64,000 bases of DNA from the NCBI GenBank assembly GCA_006384855.1, contig VCJN01000839.1:1-64000 (forward strand), written 5' to 3'. The notes below the pieces were generated by a model. The model searched no databases. It worked only from the letters and a program-made list of their open reading frames with translations, and was not told where the DNA came from. How positions within the stretch are numbered: the stretch's first letter is position 1; each line of letters opens with the position of its first letter. The translations under genes and the position numbers were made by a program. Positions 1 to 11,489 of the stretch are shown here, one piece after another. The DNA comes from Tetraselmis striata (taxonomy: Eukaryota; Chlorophyta; Chlorodendrophyceae; Chlorodendrales; Chlorodendraceae).

Positions 1-690
1 CGCGTAATATTCACACTATATTAACACACAAATGTGTGAAAACCGGACATTCCGTGCCGGATGGGGTGGAATACGGCGTCCGATGCAGCCAAAACCCCAT
101 CAACACGCTATTCTATGCACCGCCAATGCACTCCGCCAGCACCGCCTCATTCTCTGTCGATTTCGAAAACGCCTTCACATTATCCACCGCTAATAATTGC
201 AATTGCCATCGTGTAATGTTGTCACGATGTGCGCACACAACAACACTTACTACCGGTTCCGACGCGGATGGAGGCGAGGCTTGCGGAGTGCGTTGGGGGT
301 GCGTAGAGTAGCGTGCTGCAAATAATTGGGGTGCATCGGACGCCGGATGCCCATCCACCCAGCGTAAAAGACGCGTAATATTCACACTATATTAACACAC
401 AAATGTGTGAAAACCGGACATTGCGTGCCGGATGGGTGGGAATACGGCGTCCGATGCAGCCAAAACCCCAGCAACACGCTATTCTATGCACCGCCAATGC
501 ACTCCGCCAGCACCGCCTCATTCTCTGTCGATTTCGAAAACGCCTTCACATTATCCACCGCTAATAATTGCAATTGCCACCGTGTAATGTTGTCACGATG
601 TGCGCACACAACAACACTTACTACCGGTTCCGGCGCGGATGGAGGCAAGGCTTGCGGAGTGCACTGGCGGTGCACAGACTAGCGGGAGAC
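1..690. repeat. 371-bp tandem repeat, two copies plus a trace
   Basis: Two nearly identical units start at 1 and 372 (period 371 bp); they differ at only a few bases over about 300 bp. The first about 22 bp of the unit (TAATATTCACACTATATTAA) recurs near 757, so a third degenerate start is present. Each unit begins with a short hairpin-capable palindrome, CACACA-AA-TGTGTG, near 24-37 and 395-408. The short ORFs on both strands simply repeat with the unit, so I do not call them genes. The array may extend left of the window; a satellite or a tandemly duplicated small element both fit. Confidence 0.85.
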
Positions 691-959
691 TAGATCCATT
701 GTCGCTTATTTACAAGCACGGGCGGTGCTGCCAGACCTGATCGTCTACGGCCGATATAATATTCACACTATATTAACATCGGTGCACACCGCCGCACACC
801 GCCGCACAACGCTGCGCGCGCACATTCGTCGCGCACATATACGCGCGCCCTACCGCACATATTATCCCGGATTCACTCGCCGTATCCATTACGCCGTGCT
901 ACTTCAACAATAAACATTGCGAAAATACACCGACACAATGCCGCACCGACTAGCTCTTG

Positions 960-1720
960 ACAATACGTGCATATATATAGTAGTGGCGCGCTGCTCCTCG
1001 CCTCCGATGTGTCGTTGACTGCTGCGGAAGGCGGTCGTCGACTAGGTGTTAGTTTCTCCACCTCGGCCGCCCCCCCCCCCCCCCTCACCGCTCACAGCGC
1101 CATGGCAGACCTCGCCCCCCCGGGCAAAAGTGGGCGGCGAGCCTTGTTGTCTCGCGTGTTCGCGCCGCCGGCATCGAGGAGGACGAGAAAGACATGAGGA
1201 AACGCGTGACAAGGTGGGCGCGCAACAAAACACTCCATCCTCCACATTAGCACGCACCCACTCGTGGCTAACTTGTGCCGCGCGCAGGTTCGTCCGGGAG
1301 CGCCGTAAGGCCCACCTCAACGCCAAGGCTTCCACAGTGCCAGCGGCGCAACTCGTGGTGGCCGAGGAGGCCGCATCCTCAGCCGCTTAAAGGCGAAACG
1401 ATTGTGGCTTGTTGTGGGCGTCTGGGCAAAGGGGGCGTCCCGACGCCAAGGTAAGGAAGCTCATGGCGGCGTCGTCGACGGCACAGCCTCCCGGGGTGGT
1501 GAAGACATTGACGGATGACAAGAAGCGGAAGAGGCCAGTGAAAAAGCGCCGAGGTAAGAAACTGACGGTCGCGGAGTCGGAGGCGGAGTCGGAGGCGGAG
1601 GCGGAGGCGGAGGCGGAGGCGGAGGCGTAGGCGGAGGCGGAGGCGGAGGCAGCGAGATCGTCGAAGCGGAGGGTCCCCCGGGCACGCAAGAACAAGAACA
1701 AGCAGTAGCCCCCGCCCCTT
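960..1720 (+). CDS. doubtful basic low-complexity protein gene
   Basis: A TATA-like stretch (CATATATATA) lies near 970. Downstream are pieces that could splice together: a charged stretch ending at a GTGGGC donor near 1211, an acceptor near 1288 followed by an Arg/Lys-rich reading frame to 1390, and a reading frame at 1409-1630 with KKRKRPVKKRRGKK followed by an Ala/Glu run. That run is encoded by a GGAGGC hexanucleotide repeat. The basic cluster would serve as a nuclear localisation signal if translated. No family is recognised, exon phases are not decisive and the start is unclear. It may be a real small nuclear protein or fortuitous coding in a repeat. Confidence 0.2.
1568..1655. repeat. 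GGAGGC hexanucleotide microsatellite
   Basis: Roughly 13-14 copies of GGAGGC with a few variants (GGAGTC, GTAGGC). In the plus reading frame it encodes alternating Glu and Ala. Confidence 0.85.
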
Positions 1721-1758
1721 ACCCCCCTCCCCTCACTCCCCCGGCGGGAGCGGCGGGC

Positions 1759-1836
1759 GGCGGGGGGGGGGGGGGGGGGGGGGGGGGCGGCGGGGGGACC
1801 ACGCCCGCCCGCCTCCCCCCCCCCCCCCCCCCCCGG
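1759..1836. repeat. G26 and C20 runs in inverted arrangement
   Basis: An uninterrupted run of about 26 G (1762-1787) is followed 27 bp later by a run of about 20 C (1815-1834). The two arms are complementary and could form a long G:C hairpin, or a G-quadruplex on either strand. Confidence 0.85.
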
Positions 1837-1839
1837 GCC

Positions 1840-4800
1840 ACATTCCCCGATGGCAGCTGTCGCGAATATTGTAATTCAAACATTCTTCGGCAAACCGCTG
1901 CCTGCCCCCGCCCTCCCCCTATAAATATTTATGTAACGTGAGCACTCTTTGGCAAAACATGGCAGCAAAACCGCCCGTCTGATGACCTTTGATCGGACGG
2001 CGGGCAGGCCCCTAGCCGAATAGTACGGCTCCGATTTGCGCTCCCATGTACTAATAGTCGTAGTTATCCACAGGACGACTCGTCATCGCGCCCGGGTTCG
2101 TACTATATACCCGGTACCGGCGTAATAAATATATCGCGTACTACCCGGTACCACCCGGTACTACCCGGTACTACACGGACAACCTCGCACCTTATACTTC
2201 AGTGCCATGTAACACATCACACGTCATGTACGACTACCTCAATGATTACAAAAAGGATTTATCGCCCGCCGGCAATAACGCCGGATGTACTCGCACGTAA
2301 CTGGATGGACATGCCGCCACCAGCAGCAGCTTTCACGGATAATAGTGGTACCGGTACGGTAGTGCTTCGTCACCCGTATGTCACATCTGAATCTCACAGT
2401 GTAGTTCGGAGCCGGGTTAGTAGTTGAGCTCTTCACGTCGACGAGCGACGCGGCCGCTTTCGTGACTGCGAGGAGCAGCTCACGAAATGCAGAGTGTGGC
2501 TGCTAATTAGCTCGAGGACGGTGGGAGTTGTTTATAGGTCCAGCAGCTAGGGGGCAGCTCGCGACCGGACTGGGTGAGGTCCCGTCAAGAGTCGCAGCTT
2601 GAACATAGCTAGGGTACAACAAACCCTTATATTGAGCAACATAAGCATAAAAGTATTGCGGAGCGGCATGTGGGGTCTAGCGCGGCGCACTTATGCTACT
2701 CCGCGCCCGCTAACCAGTAGTCTGTAACCGGTATTGGTACCCGGACTATATACACCTGCCCACAAAAGTCTTGCCCCCCTTGTCAAGCATCAATTGTACA
2801 TTGGCCCATTATGAGCCCTCACCTTCGTTTCCGGCCGCGCCCTTCCATGTGTCATACGTGAACACGACGTCATGCGAGGGGGGAGCCCTAAGTGGCGTTT
2901 GTTGGGCTCTCGTTGTAAATGCCATACGTGTGCCTGTCATTGTTCAGAGTTGGTAATGAATTTGATAACCCAATGTCACAAGGGCACGAATTTTATATCG
3001 CACGTATATACGCGTTCTATCTGTATGAATGCACGCCAAGAGTTAGCTCCATCGTAAAGCACATTCACAAAGGCGCGCTCTCCCACCCGTCGGCATGCAA
3101 ACAAGTGAGCAGTGTTTCCAAAACGGCCAATACTGCGATAAAGGCTTGCTCAAAAGCCAGCCCACCTACAGATGCTGTCCGCATTCAATGCGCCCTTGGT
3201 AGAGCCGGGCTTCAGCCCATACTGCCCCCGAGTCAGCGGGTGGGTCCATATGGTCGCATGCTAGGGAATCGTCCACGGTATGTGGTAGGGCCGCCGACCA
3301 TCAATACGCTCCCTTATTCTGCTGTTGGGCTGCGCCTAGCGGGCCCCTAAGCGGGGGAAATCCGCCCGCGCGGGGCGAGTACATCGCCTTTTCATCGGGA
3401 TGCGGGTCGCGCGGTAAGCCACTGTACTAAGGTTTGTAGGAGAACCTAAGAATATTTGCATCGGGCCCTCCCTACCCCCCTCGGTTATATTTCCACCGAG
3501 GGGCCCGCCAAGGTTCGAACCTGCGCAGGGCGGAATCACGAGCGTAACAGGCAGGCCCCCCCTCCGCCACCTATCACATCTCAAGCCGTTGATGAATATT
3601 CTAAGTTAATTATATCATAAAAATGCGCCACTGTACCACTCGGCGGTCGGCGCCGCCGGTGCCGACGTGGCGATATGGACAGATACGTACATGTCAAGAC
3701 TTTCGAGGGGGACTGTAGTATCTACACCCCTCCACATAAATATGGGGTTTGCGAAATCGATCCACATGCCCATGCGCGGCTGCACCGAGGCCGTACGCGC
3801 GTGCATGCGGGTTACTCAGGGTCGTACGGCAGGGGGGCAATGCCGCGATAGCGCGATACACCCCATATTGCCACGCGGGGGCCGTTGCCGTCAACGCTTT
3901 CATTCATGCAAAAGCAGGGCTTCTGGCACTGGCGCTTCAAAACCACAAATTGCGCCACTCGTGTGCACAAATAGGCATGGGGCACCACAGCCCCCGTACT
4001 CATACTACATCACTTTTGGTATGATCACTATTCACCATACACGTAGGGCATTAAAATTAGGTCATTCACGACCTGGACCAAGCCCTACGTGTCGATGACG
4101 ATGGCGGTTTATGGCCACAATCATGCGGATGTGATCGTCGCACGCGTAGGCGGGAGGGGCTCTCGCGGCCTCCTTGCCGTAGGCCAAAGCTTTTCTATAG
4201 CAGTGCATGGCCGCATGCTCATATCGCGCCATGGTGAGCCCAGTGGGGCGGCAATGGCGTGCACCTTAATGCGTCGATGCTGGTGGAAATAATGTTGTGA
4301 AAGGGGAGATCCGGCATGGCGGCCGTGGGCATCGCTCAAGGGGGGTATGTGCCAAGTATGAGTAGTCCGTGCACAAGTACATACAACACACTGTCCCACC
4401 ACCGTGTATCAGCAGGTTTTGAGGTCCCCTTGGCGTAAAGTTTCACGCCAACATGTTGACCACACGCTGACACGGACGTCAGATTTCGACATATTATTTC
4501 AAAAAAATCGAAAACTGCCTAAATGACCTCGGACGCCCGTACTGCAGGTGTGGAATTTGCAGCCCTGCTCGCATAGTTTTTATTGGTTTTTATATGAAAA
4601 TTGTCTGACGTTTCCTCGCAACGCACTGAGCGATACCGCGAGTTTGAGAGCTGCACCACAAGGCGGCACTGCAGTGGCGATGGTATCACGCCGCATCGTG
4701 CACGGGCGCACGCCACTATGGCCCCACCCCAAGCAAAAATGCCCTAGCCTCTTTGCTGACATGTTTCCTCGCCCGCCCATGGCCATCCCGCCATGCATGC

Positions 4801-7130
4801 GCGGGGGGACGTGCGGGGCACCAACCCCCGTTTTTGTGGGGGTACTGGAAACGCTCAGTGTGGCGCAAGTGCCACTCGTGTAGGGCAATTGTTAGGGCCA
4901 AAGGGGTTGCTTACACCCTATGGTGGTAAAGGCTGAGCATAAATGTTCAGTATTCCAGGATCTCAGGTCATAAAACATAGATTCAGCTGCCCTACTATTC
5001 GTAAGCTCGGATTCGGCGACAAAGGGGCCTGGGACTTATCTGGAGGGGTGTAGTATCGATATCGCAGGTACCCGGGTAGTGGGGCACGCCCCGGAGGCCG
5101 CAGCGCAGGATGCGATTCACGGCAGTTAACGCGACTTCACTGTTCGCGTTTGGAGCAATAGCCGTCACACGCTGCACTTTTATCTTTGCGGTTGCATGCT
5201 CAATCGGCCAAGCACGCCCAAACATCTTCATGATGACTTGTCGGGTGTAGGGGATCTATGAGACGGAGTACCTGGCGAAGCGCTTGTTGGTCAATACTAC
5301 TTCCAGCTTTATGCAGCAAGCCATGGGACTGATGCCATCGATCGAGCCCCAGCACGCATGCACGATACGAGTAAGTCCATGGGCAGGGACTCGACTCGAC
5401 CAGGCCTCGACTCGACTCGAAACAGGCCCGAGCCACGTCGACTAGGGTCGACGCGGCTAGTGGTCCCGAGGGCCGCGCGTCAGTGTCTAGGTTGACGGTA
5501 GCAGGCGGGCAAAGTTCGTGGAGAGCGGGGGCAGCGACAGAGCGTCGTGGAGTACATCAGCAATACCTCAATACCTGCATTAGTGTTGGGGGGCTGCCTT
5601 GGACGATACGCACCTAAAAAACAGCGACCGGAGGGCTATTCTGTATCGCAGCAGCGTCGGAACTTGAGCTCAAAATGTAATAGGATGATAACAGGCGGGG
5701 TGCATGTCGTCGCTATCGATCTGTAGTTGCTACCGGTTGCTGGTGGTGGCAAGTCGGCGGCAATAATGATAAAAAAGACTTAGGGTTTGGTTTAAATACT
5801 CAATACGAGCTCAAGGTTTGTTTTAAGGGTTTTACGGGTTGCCCTTAACCCTAATATCCTAAAATCCATGTAGTGCACCATTGATGAGGCATGTGCCATC
5901 GAACGGCCATCGGGGTTTCCTGGTGCGGTGGTGCATGGTCCTGACATGAGAGGCCCACAGATAGGTACCATGCACGCCGGAATTGCAACCGGAAATTTAG
6001 CATGGACTGGCCGCAGCAGCACATCAATGACCAAAGAGCGAATCGATTGTGGCCGGTAACGTCAGTAATCATGGAGACCAAGGAGCACCGATGACATCGC
6101 AATCCACCTGGGTCAGTATGCACGCAGCGCTACAAATATCAATACAGCTGTTGGTGGACACAATGCACTGCACATGTAGTAAGGCTCTAATGTCAGCTCA
6201 AATACCATCAGTATGATCGGGCATCCTCTGCCGTTGTTACTGATACTGTTCCGGCAGCATTATTCGAATGACACGAAAGAATGACTGCATCCAGGTGATC
6301 AAGGTTACATCCGTCATATCTTGGTCGGCTCACGACCGGCTGTCCGCGCGGTCGCCCCGCGCCCGGACCAAAGCTGGCCGATCCCGCCCTCACCCCCCCA
6401 AGCGGAGAAATCAAAACCCTACGTACTGGGAGGGGTGTGACCAGATACCAAATAGGTGAATCGGTGCCGGCGGGTGACGTGGAAAACACAGAGTCTCGCG
6501 ATAGTCCAAAAACTGCAGGTAGCGCGCATGACCGAGCTACCTTGTCTTTTCGTATGCATGTAATCCTTATGGCTCAAAGGACTGGTACAGTATGTGATCC
6601 ATTGAGTGCATGATGCACTGTGCATCGCGCAGCAGTACGCAATGGTGGTCGCCTTGAGCTGGCGCACTTTGGCAGCGCCGTAGGCATCACAATGACTACC
6701 GCGGCATGGAGATGCGCATCATCCAGGTGAGGCCGCATTGTGGTCCCGCGACGAAAAGATAAAGTTTGCCGTTTTCTATCTCCTTCCTGGGCTGACTCAT
6801 GAGATATGCTAGTAAATGAGGGCTCCCAGTCAATGGGTCGTGTGAGTAGAGCACATATTGGGCGCCGTTGCCTCAAATCCGATTGTCAAGGGGCTCAACC
6901 TGATCGCCTCTGGTCACTTCACATGCCACTCTCGCGAATATCCCCACCTGGCCGAAAATCGCAGAAAATTCGCGGCACAACGCTATGCGTACTCGGCGTT
7001 GAGGAATTGAGCACCCCGCCTCGCTGCCACCAAGGAATGTAGAAACATACACACACACGCACACCACAACTGACTTCCACAATCCGATCCGCTGCCTTAG
7101 ATCCAATCCAACATACGCAGCACCCTTTGT
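1840..7130. other. intergenic region without recognisable genes
   Basis: Only short overlapping ORFs in all frames, with no conserved domain, no convincing splice-joined frame and no RNA gene that I can support. There are small local features: repeated CCCGGTACTA/CCACCCGGTA motifs at about 2105-2175, CTCGACTCGA repeats at about 5393-5423, a telomere-like TTTTAAGGG/CCCTAA stretch at about 5815-5870, and an ACACAC run at about 7050. It may contain decayed mobile-element sequence, but I cannot identify a family. Confidence 0.5.
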
Positions 7131-7188
7131 TTACAGCTTGTCAACTCGCGTACTGAGAAAAGTACCGAGAGATGGGTGCATGCAGCCA

Positions 7189-9706
7189 TCATGGGTCCTC
7201 CCCATCAGCCACAATCGTTGCGAATTGCCACGGGCCGATGATCCTATCCTGGTTATGCCTCAGAGCACTAAACTCGTGCAAGGCGGCAACTTCCTCAGCA
7301 TCATGGTTCCCCGCCTCCATGAACAGGGCAAGATAGAGGTTGTGCGCCCAATGAAGCTCGCGATTTTCGGCCCGAGGGTGGAACATCACCTGCGTGATCA
7401 CGTCTCCCTTCTTGATGAATACCGAGTCGCAGTCTCCGCTGTCCGTTCTCATGCGGTCCCACTGCGCACCCTTCCTCGGGCCTTGCTCTCCTTCCGCTGG
7501 CGGCTCCCTGCCCTGATCCATGAAAGCGCACATCAACGTCGGCACGTTGGTGCAGTTGCCATGCAAGCTGCAAATCCTTTGAGACCGCGCCAGGTGCTTG
7601 AGAAGATAACCCTGCGCCTCTTCGATGCTGTAGCCTATCTTCTCCAGCTCCACAACATCATCATCAGGGCCAAAGTTGCTGAAGTCGAGATGGCCCGAGC
7701 CCCTAGCCAGCCCCAGCTGCTCAGGCGATGCAGCAAAGATCATCATGCTGTTGAAGAACTCCCGGTGGGCATGGACGTGTGTGTGCACAAAACGGCCACT
7801 GTGAGGCGCCTGCGCCGCGCCCCAGCTCATGGAGGCCGACTGATTAGAAATACGGTAGGTGTTGTAAGGGCCACGGCCGGCCCTGAAGCTTTCTATGTTT
7901 CGCAGCGGCACCTGGGCCTTGCGGGTCCATCGGATCCCCACCTGGATGTAGAACTCGATCGCCTCCGAGCCATCAGGGCGCAGGTCCAGAAGTATGGTGT
8001 CAAAGGCTAGACCGTGACTCGAGGGGGGCAACTGCGTGCCAACGCCAAAAGGGTAGGCTGCGATGAAGCAGTCCGTCCCGCCCTCAGCCTCCATGCACTG
8101 ATTGTCGCCACCCCATGTTTTCTCCGGCGCGTTTTGTACATAGCGGAGTGTCTCGACCGCAGCCCCGTTTTGGATTTCCGTACTGACAGTCCAGTGCGAT
8201 GACCTCCTGAGTTGGGCGTGGTGGACGTGCACGGGCGGGGACCCCAGGGGAGTCCCGCCCCTGGCGATGAGCTGGAGGGCGTGGCCGGTGAGCCAAATAG
8301 GCCGTCCTGCAGCCAGCTCCTCCGAAAGGTCGCCGACGTCGAGCGACACAAAGTTGTGCTGGTCTCCACCGACGCTTTTGATTGGCCCTACGTGAGAGAT
8401 GCTCCAAAAGCTGCCCTCGCCATCAGCGCGAACATGGCAGGTGTCATACACGAAGCTGTCCACCATTCCGTTGGGATACCACCTCACGTTTTCAGGTTTG
8501 TGCCTGCAGAGAGCGTCGTGGCACCGCAATCCACATGTCAGCGGCAGTACCATTGACATGTTGTGACCGTGCCCACCCACACATACAGGTGGCTCTCCCG
8601 TAGGCATGTTTGCTCTGTCCCCTCTCTTCTGCGGGTTTCCCTGCACCCAGGCACGGTGGCGTTGTTCAGCGGAGACAGTCCTACGTGAATTGCCTTTCCA
8701 ACATGCTCAGGCGCATGTGCCACCCATGGGGAGCCGCACGGGACCACACCGGCATGACTACAATTCCACACGAATGTAATACAATGCTTTAATATTATAT
8801 GATATATTTGGTAAGGGCCAGGTGGCAGAGGAGGGTCAAGCGGCTGATATGAAACATTTGCCTGATGTTTCCAGAGGGATGCAAGGCACATGTCCTGTGA
8901 TATATGAAGAGGTAACGAGTCTCCGCACGGATAACCATCAGCACTGTTGTCAATTACTGATGACGACACACGCTTGAGGAGCTGGCCATTGTTGCTGCAT
9001 CTGCAGCTCACACAGATGGGACCAGTCAATGGTCCAATACAGTAAGCTAATCTTATTAAGATACAGTAATTCCTACCACGCTAGTTCGCGTCTCGTGTAT
9101 CAGGTGTTGTCCATGCAGGCCGGGAGCGCAGCGGGAAACTTACGAGTATCCCAGCTGCTGGTGAGGCAGCCTGCCGCTTGCCGGAATCGACGTCCAGCTG
9201 CACTGGGCCCGGGCCTCCGTGTACCTGGACATGGCCCGCACCCGCCCCGGGGGATCAAGCGTGTCCGCAAACGCCTGGCGCAATGCCCTCACCCTCTCCG
9301 GGCTGTCAAATGCGTCAGTCGTGGGCTCCGCGCTTCCCAGTTCGCCGTGATGATGCGCCCGCAGTCGCAGCTGCTCCGCGAGGGCGGCGCGGTAGTCCGG
9401 GGACAGGTTCCCCAAAGCTGAGCCCTGAGGGCTTTCAGCATGTGTCCTCACGTGGCCATGGTGGTTCCAGCTTGGCGGGTTGCCGGAGAGGTGGTGGCTC
9501 GGGACAGCACGCGTAGCCTCGGAGGGGGCTGAAACGACGGCGAGCAGCAGGGCTGCCAGGGCGACAACGGCAGGGTGTGCCTCGGCGAGCAGAGTCCCCA
9601 ACGCCGGCGGTTTCGCGCCACGTGTTTCACATTGCTTGTGAGCCATTCCCAGCATCGGCTTGCAGCGGCTGCGATCCGCTTCAACAAATGCAAGCACAGA
9701 TATCAT
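7189..9706 (-). CDS. His-rich secreted or membrane-anchored protein, function unknown
   Basis: Three-exon model (exons 9144-9706, 8647-9006, 7189-8503), about 745 aa. Donors GTAAGT and GTGCAG and the acceptor before 8503 (CTCTCTGCAG) keep phase 2 at both joints. The second acceptor could be at 9000 instead of 9006. Exon 1 has a Lys/Arg-containing N-terminus followed by a hydrophobic Ala/Leu/Val segment (about residues 48-64), consistent with a signal peptide or signal anchor. The large last exon has two clusters of metal-ligand-like residues, PVHVHHAQL and VHTHVHAHREF, several Cys, and a C-terminal part with HWAHNLYLALFMEAGN. Paired His motifs in this order recall type II copper monooxygenases of the PHM family, but overall similarity is not established. 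An AT-rich segment (about 8770-8815) inside exon 2 may be an unrecognised intron. Function is unknown. Confidence 0.55.
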
Positions 9707-11489
9707 CAGCCCATCGAATGCGGCCAGGGACAGTCGCCGCCTAGCTCCGCTGTGACAGAATCGAGCCCTAACTAAGCGTTTGCCCTTGCTTCATGCTGCG
9801 TCTGCGAGTCTATATCCGGAAGCAACCCCGCATAGCCGCTGTGTCGGATGGTATGCTACGCCCACGCCCCGATTTCCGCTGTCATGCGCCAACACGCACT
9901 GACCTATGGCGCAGAAAGGGACAGCATGCTCGCAATGGGGAGCAGCCTTGGTGGCAGTGCTCTGCCCGACCTACACGCCCACGGAGACGTGTGCCCCACA
10001 CCCCACTTCACACATTAACCAGGCTTGCAGACCAATGGCTGAAGTATATGTCAGGGGGGTAAGCCATTGCTGGCCCCTGCGCCACTTTCGCACCAGCAGC
10101 TCGCTGCCACGTGCCGCAGGAATATATGAGTATTCTTAGCGTGGCAAGCTCTAGCGCACAGTGGCGAGGTTGTAAACCCCGGGCGGCGTGTACGCCATCC
10201 ACAGCAGCAGCGCATTTGGAGCAACATCACGACAAGCTATGACGCCCCTTCCTACCTCACTATTGCCTGGGTTATGCGAGAAAACTTAGCGCGTGCTGAC
10301 CCAACTTGAAGAAAAGCCTTTTCCACCTGGCGCCGGTATGAACGCGTCTAACTCTACCGGTCCAGTCACTATATGAGTAATGCGCGGCAAAAGTTATGCT
10401 CCTGGGTTGCCTGTGCTTGGACCTTGCGCCACATCATCTATTCCCCCCCCCCCCCCCACCACCGAGCAACTGAAAGCCGGGCTGCGCCACGCGAGAGGCG
10501 ACAGGCTTGCTGGCGGCTTCGGGTACTAAGTGTTGCTGCTGCCATCGCCACCGCCTCGCACACCCGGCGAGTCCCCAACCTGCGGCGAATATACTCGCAC
10601 TCTCGCCAGCACGGAGTACGCTCTCGCGGCGCACCTGGTGGCGAAGAAACTGTCCGTCGACAGCACGCGGGAGGTGGAAAAAGGGGGGAAGGCGGGCAGG
10701 CGACGAGCTGCTGCTCTGCTGGGCGGACGACACCCGCAACGTTTGGTTCTGGTTTGGCTGGGTCTGGCTGGGTCTGGTCAGTCGGGCCAAGGGTGTGTTG
10801 GTTGGGCCAGTCACCCCGACGGCGCAGCTCACTTGCCTCTCACCTGCCGCGCAACTCGGACCGCCGCGCGACAGAAGTTGTGTGACATGAGGGAAAGCTT
10901 CCGGAGAACGCACGGCAAGTACGGGTAATCTGGGCTTACTGGGCGTGGGGGGGGGCGGGGGAGCCTACATTAAGCAGAACCGACACTACAGGTCGCTCTA
11001 GCTGTACTTACCGGTTATTGTACAGGGTACAGGGCACAGGTACTCCGCATGCTGTGACCGCCGATATCGTATAAATATTAATATTGGTCGCTAGCGCCGC
11101 CTGTGATGAATAATAGCGCCGCGCGGCGGCACGTGCGCGGGGCATGTCGTCCGCCTCATCCGCCCCCAGTCAATGGAACTTGGTGGCGTTGTAGTTGCGG
11201 TTGCGTCCGTATTTTTTTCGTCTAGATGATTTTCACTTCTTGACCGCGCTTGTCAGAAGTTCGTTGGCGATGGTAGTGACTACTGCTTTCTGTTAATAGT
11301 TCGGCCAGGTTGGGCGCTGTGCAGTACCTGTACCAGTACGAGGCAGTGCGATGCTACCGTGCCTTGGCGCCGCGGGCACAATCTGCTTTCTCGTCGCGCC
11401 TCCTGTCCACTTCCCGCCCTCCCACCCGTTTGACGTAAACATCGTGAATACTGCGCCTGTTGGAATCCTTCAATTAAGCACCCGCCTCA
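9707..11489. other. intergenic spacer, possible short plus-strand exon
   Basis: This lies between a divergently transcribed pair: the His-rich gene (-) and the UNC13-like gene (+), so promoters of both should be here. A C15 run sits at 10443-10457. A plus-strand frame around 10570-10680 looks mildly coding (ALAAHLVAKKLSVDSTREVE) but cannot be joined to anything. A TATA-like TATAAATATTAATAT is near 11070. Confidence 0.35.

Noticed and set aside
1101-1390. bZIP-like basic region formed by splicing 1.15-1.21 kb to 1.29 kb
   Set aside because: Only a cluster of Arg/Lys; no Asn-x(7)-Arg signature and no leucine heptads.
1461-1685. Poly-proline minus-strand ORF
   Set aside because: Antisense translation of the GGAGGC microsatellite.
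3490-3560. Possible tRNA gene (GGTTCGAACC T-arm-like sequence)
   Set aside because: The arm flanking the loop does not pair properly, and no acceptor, D-arm or anticodon stem could be fitted on either strand.
7138-8010. 290-codon plus-strand ORF
   Set aside because: It is the antisense shadow of the last exon of the His-rich minus-strand gene, whose splice phases and motifs are better.
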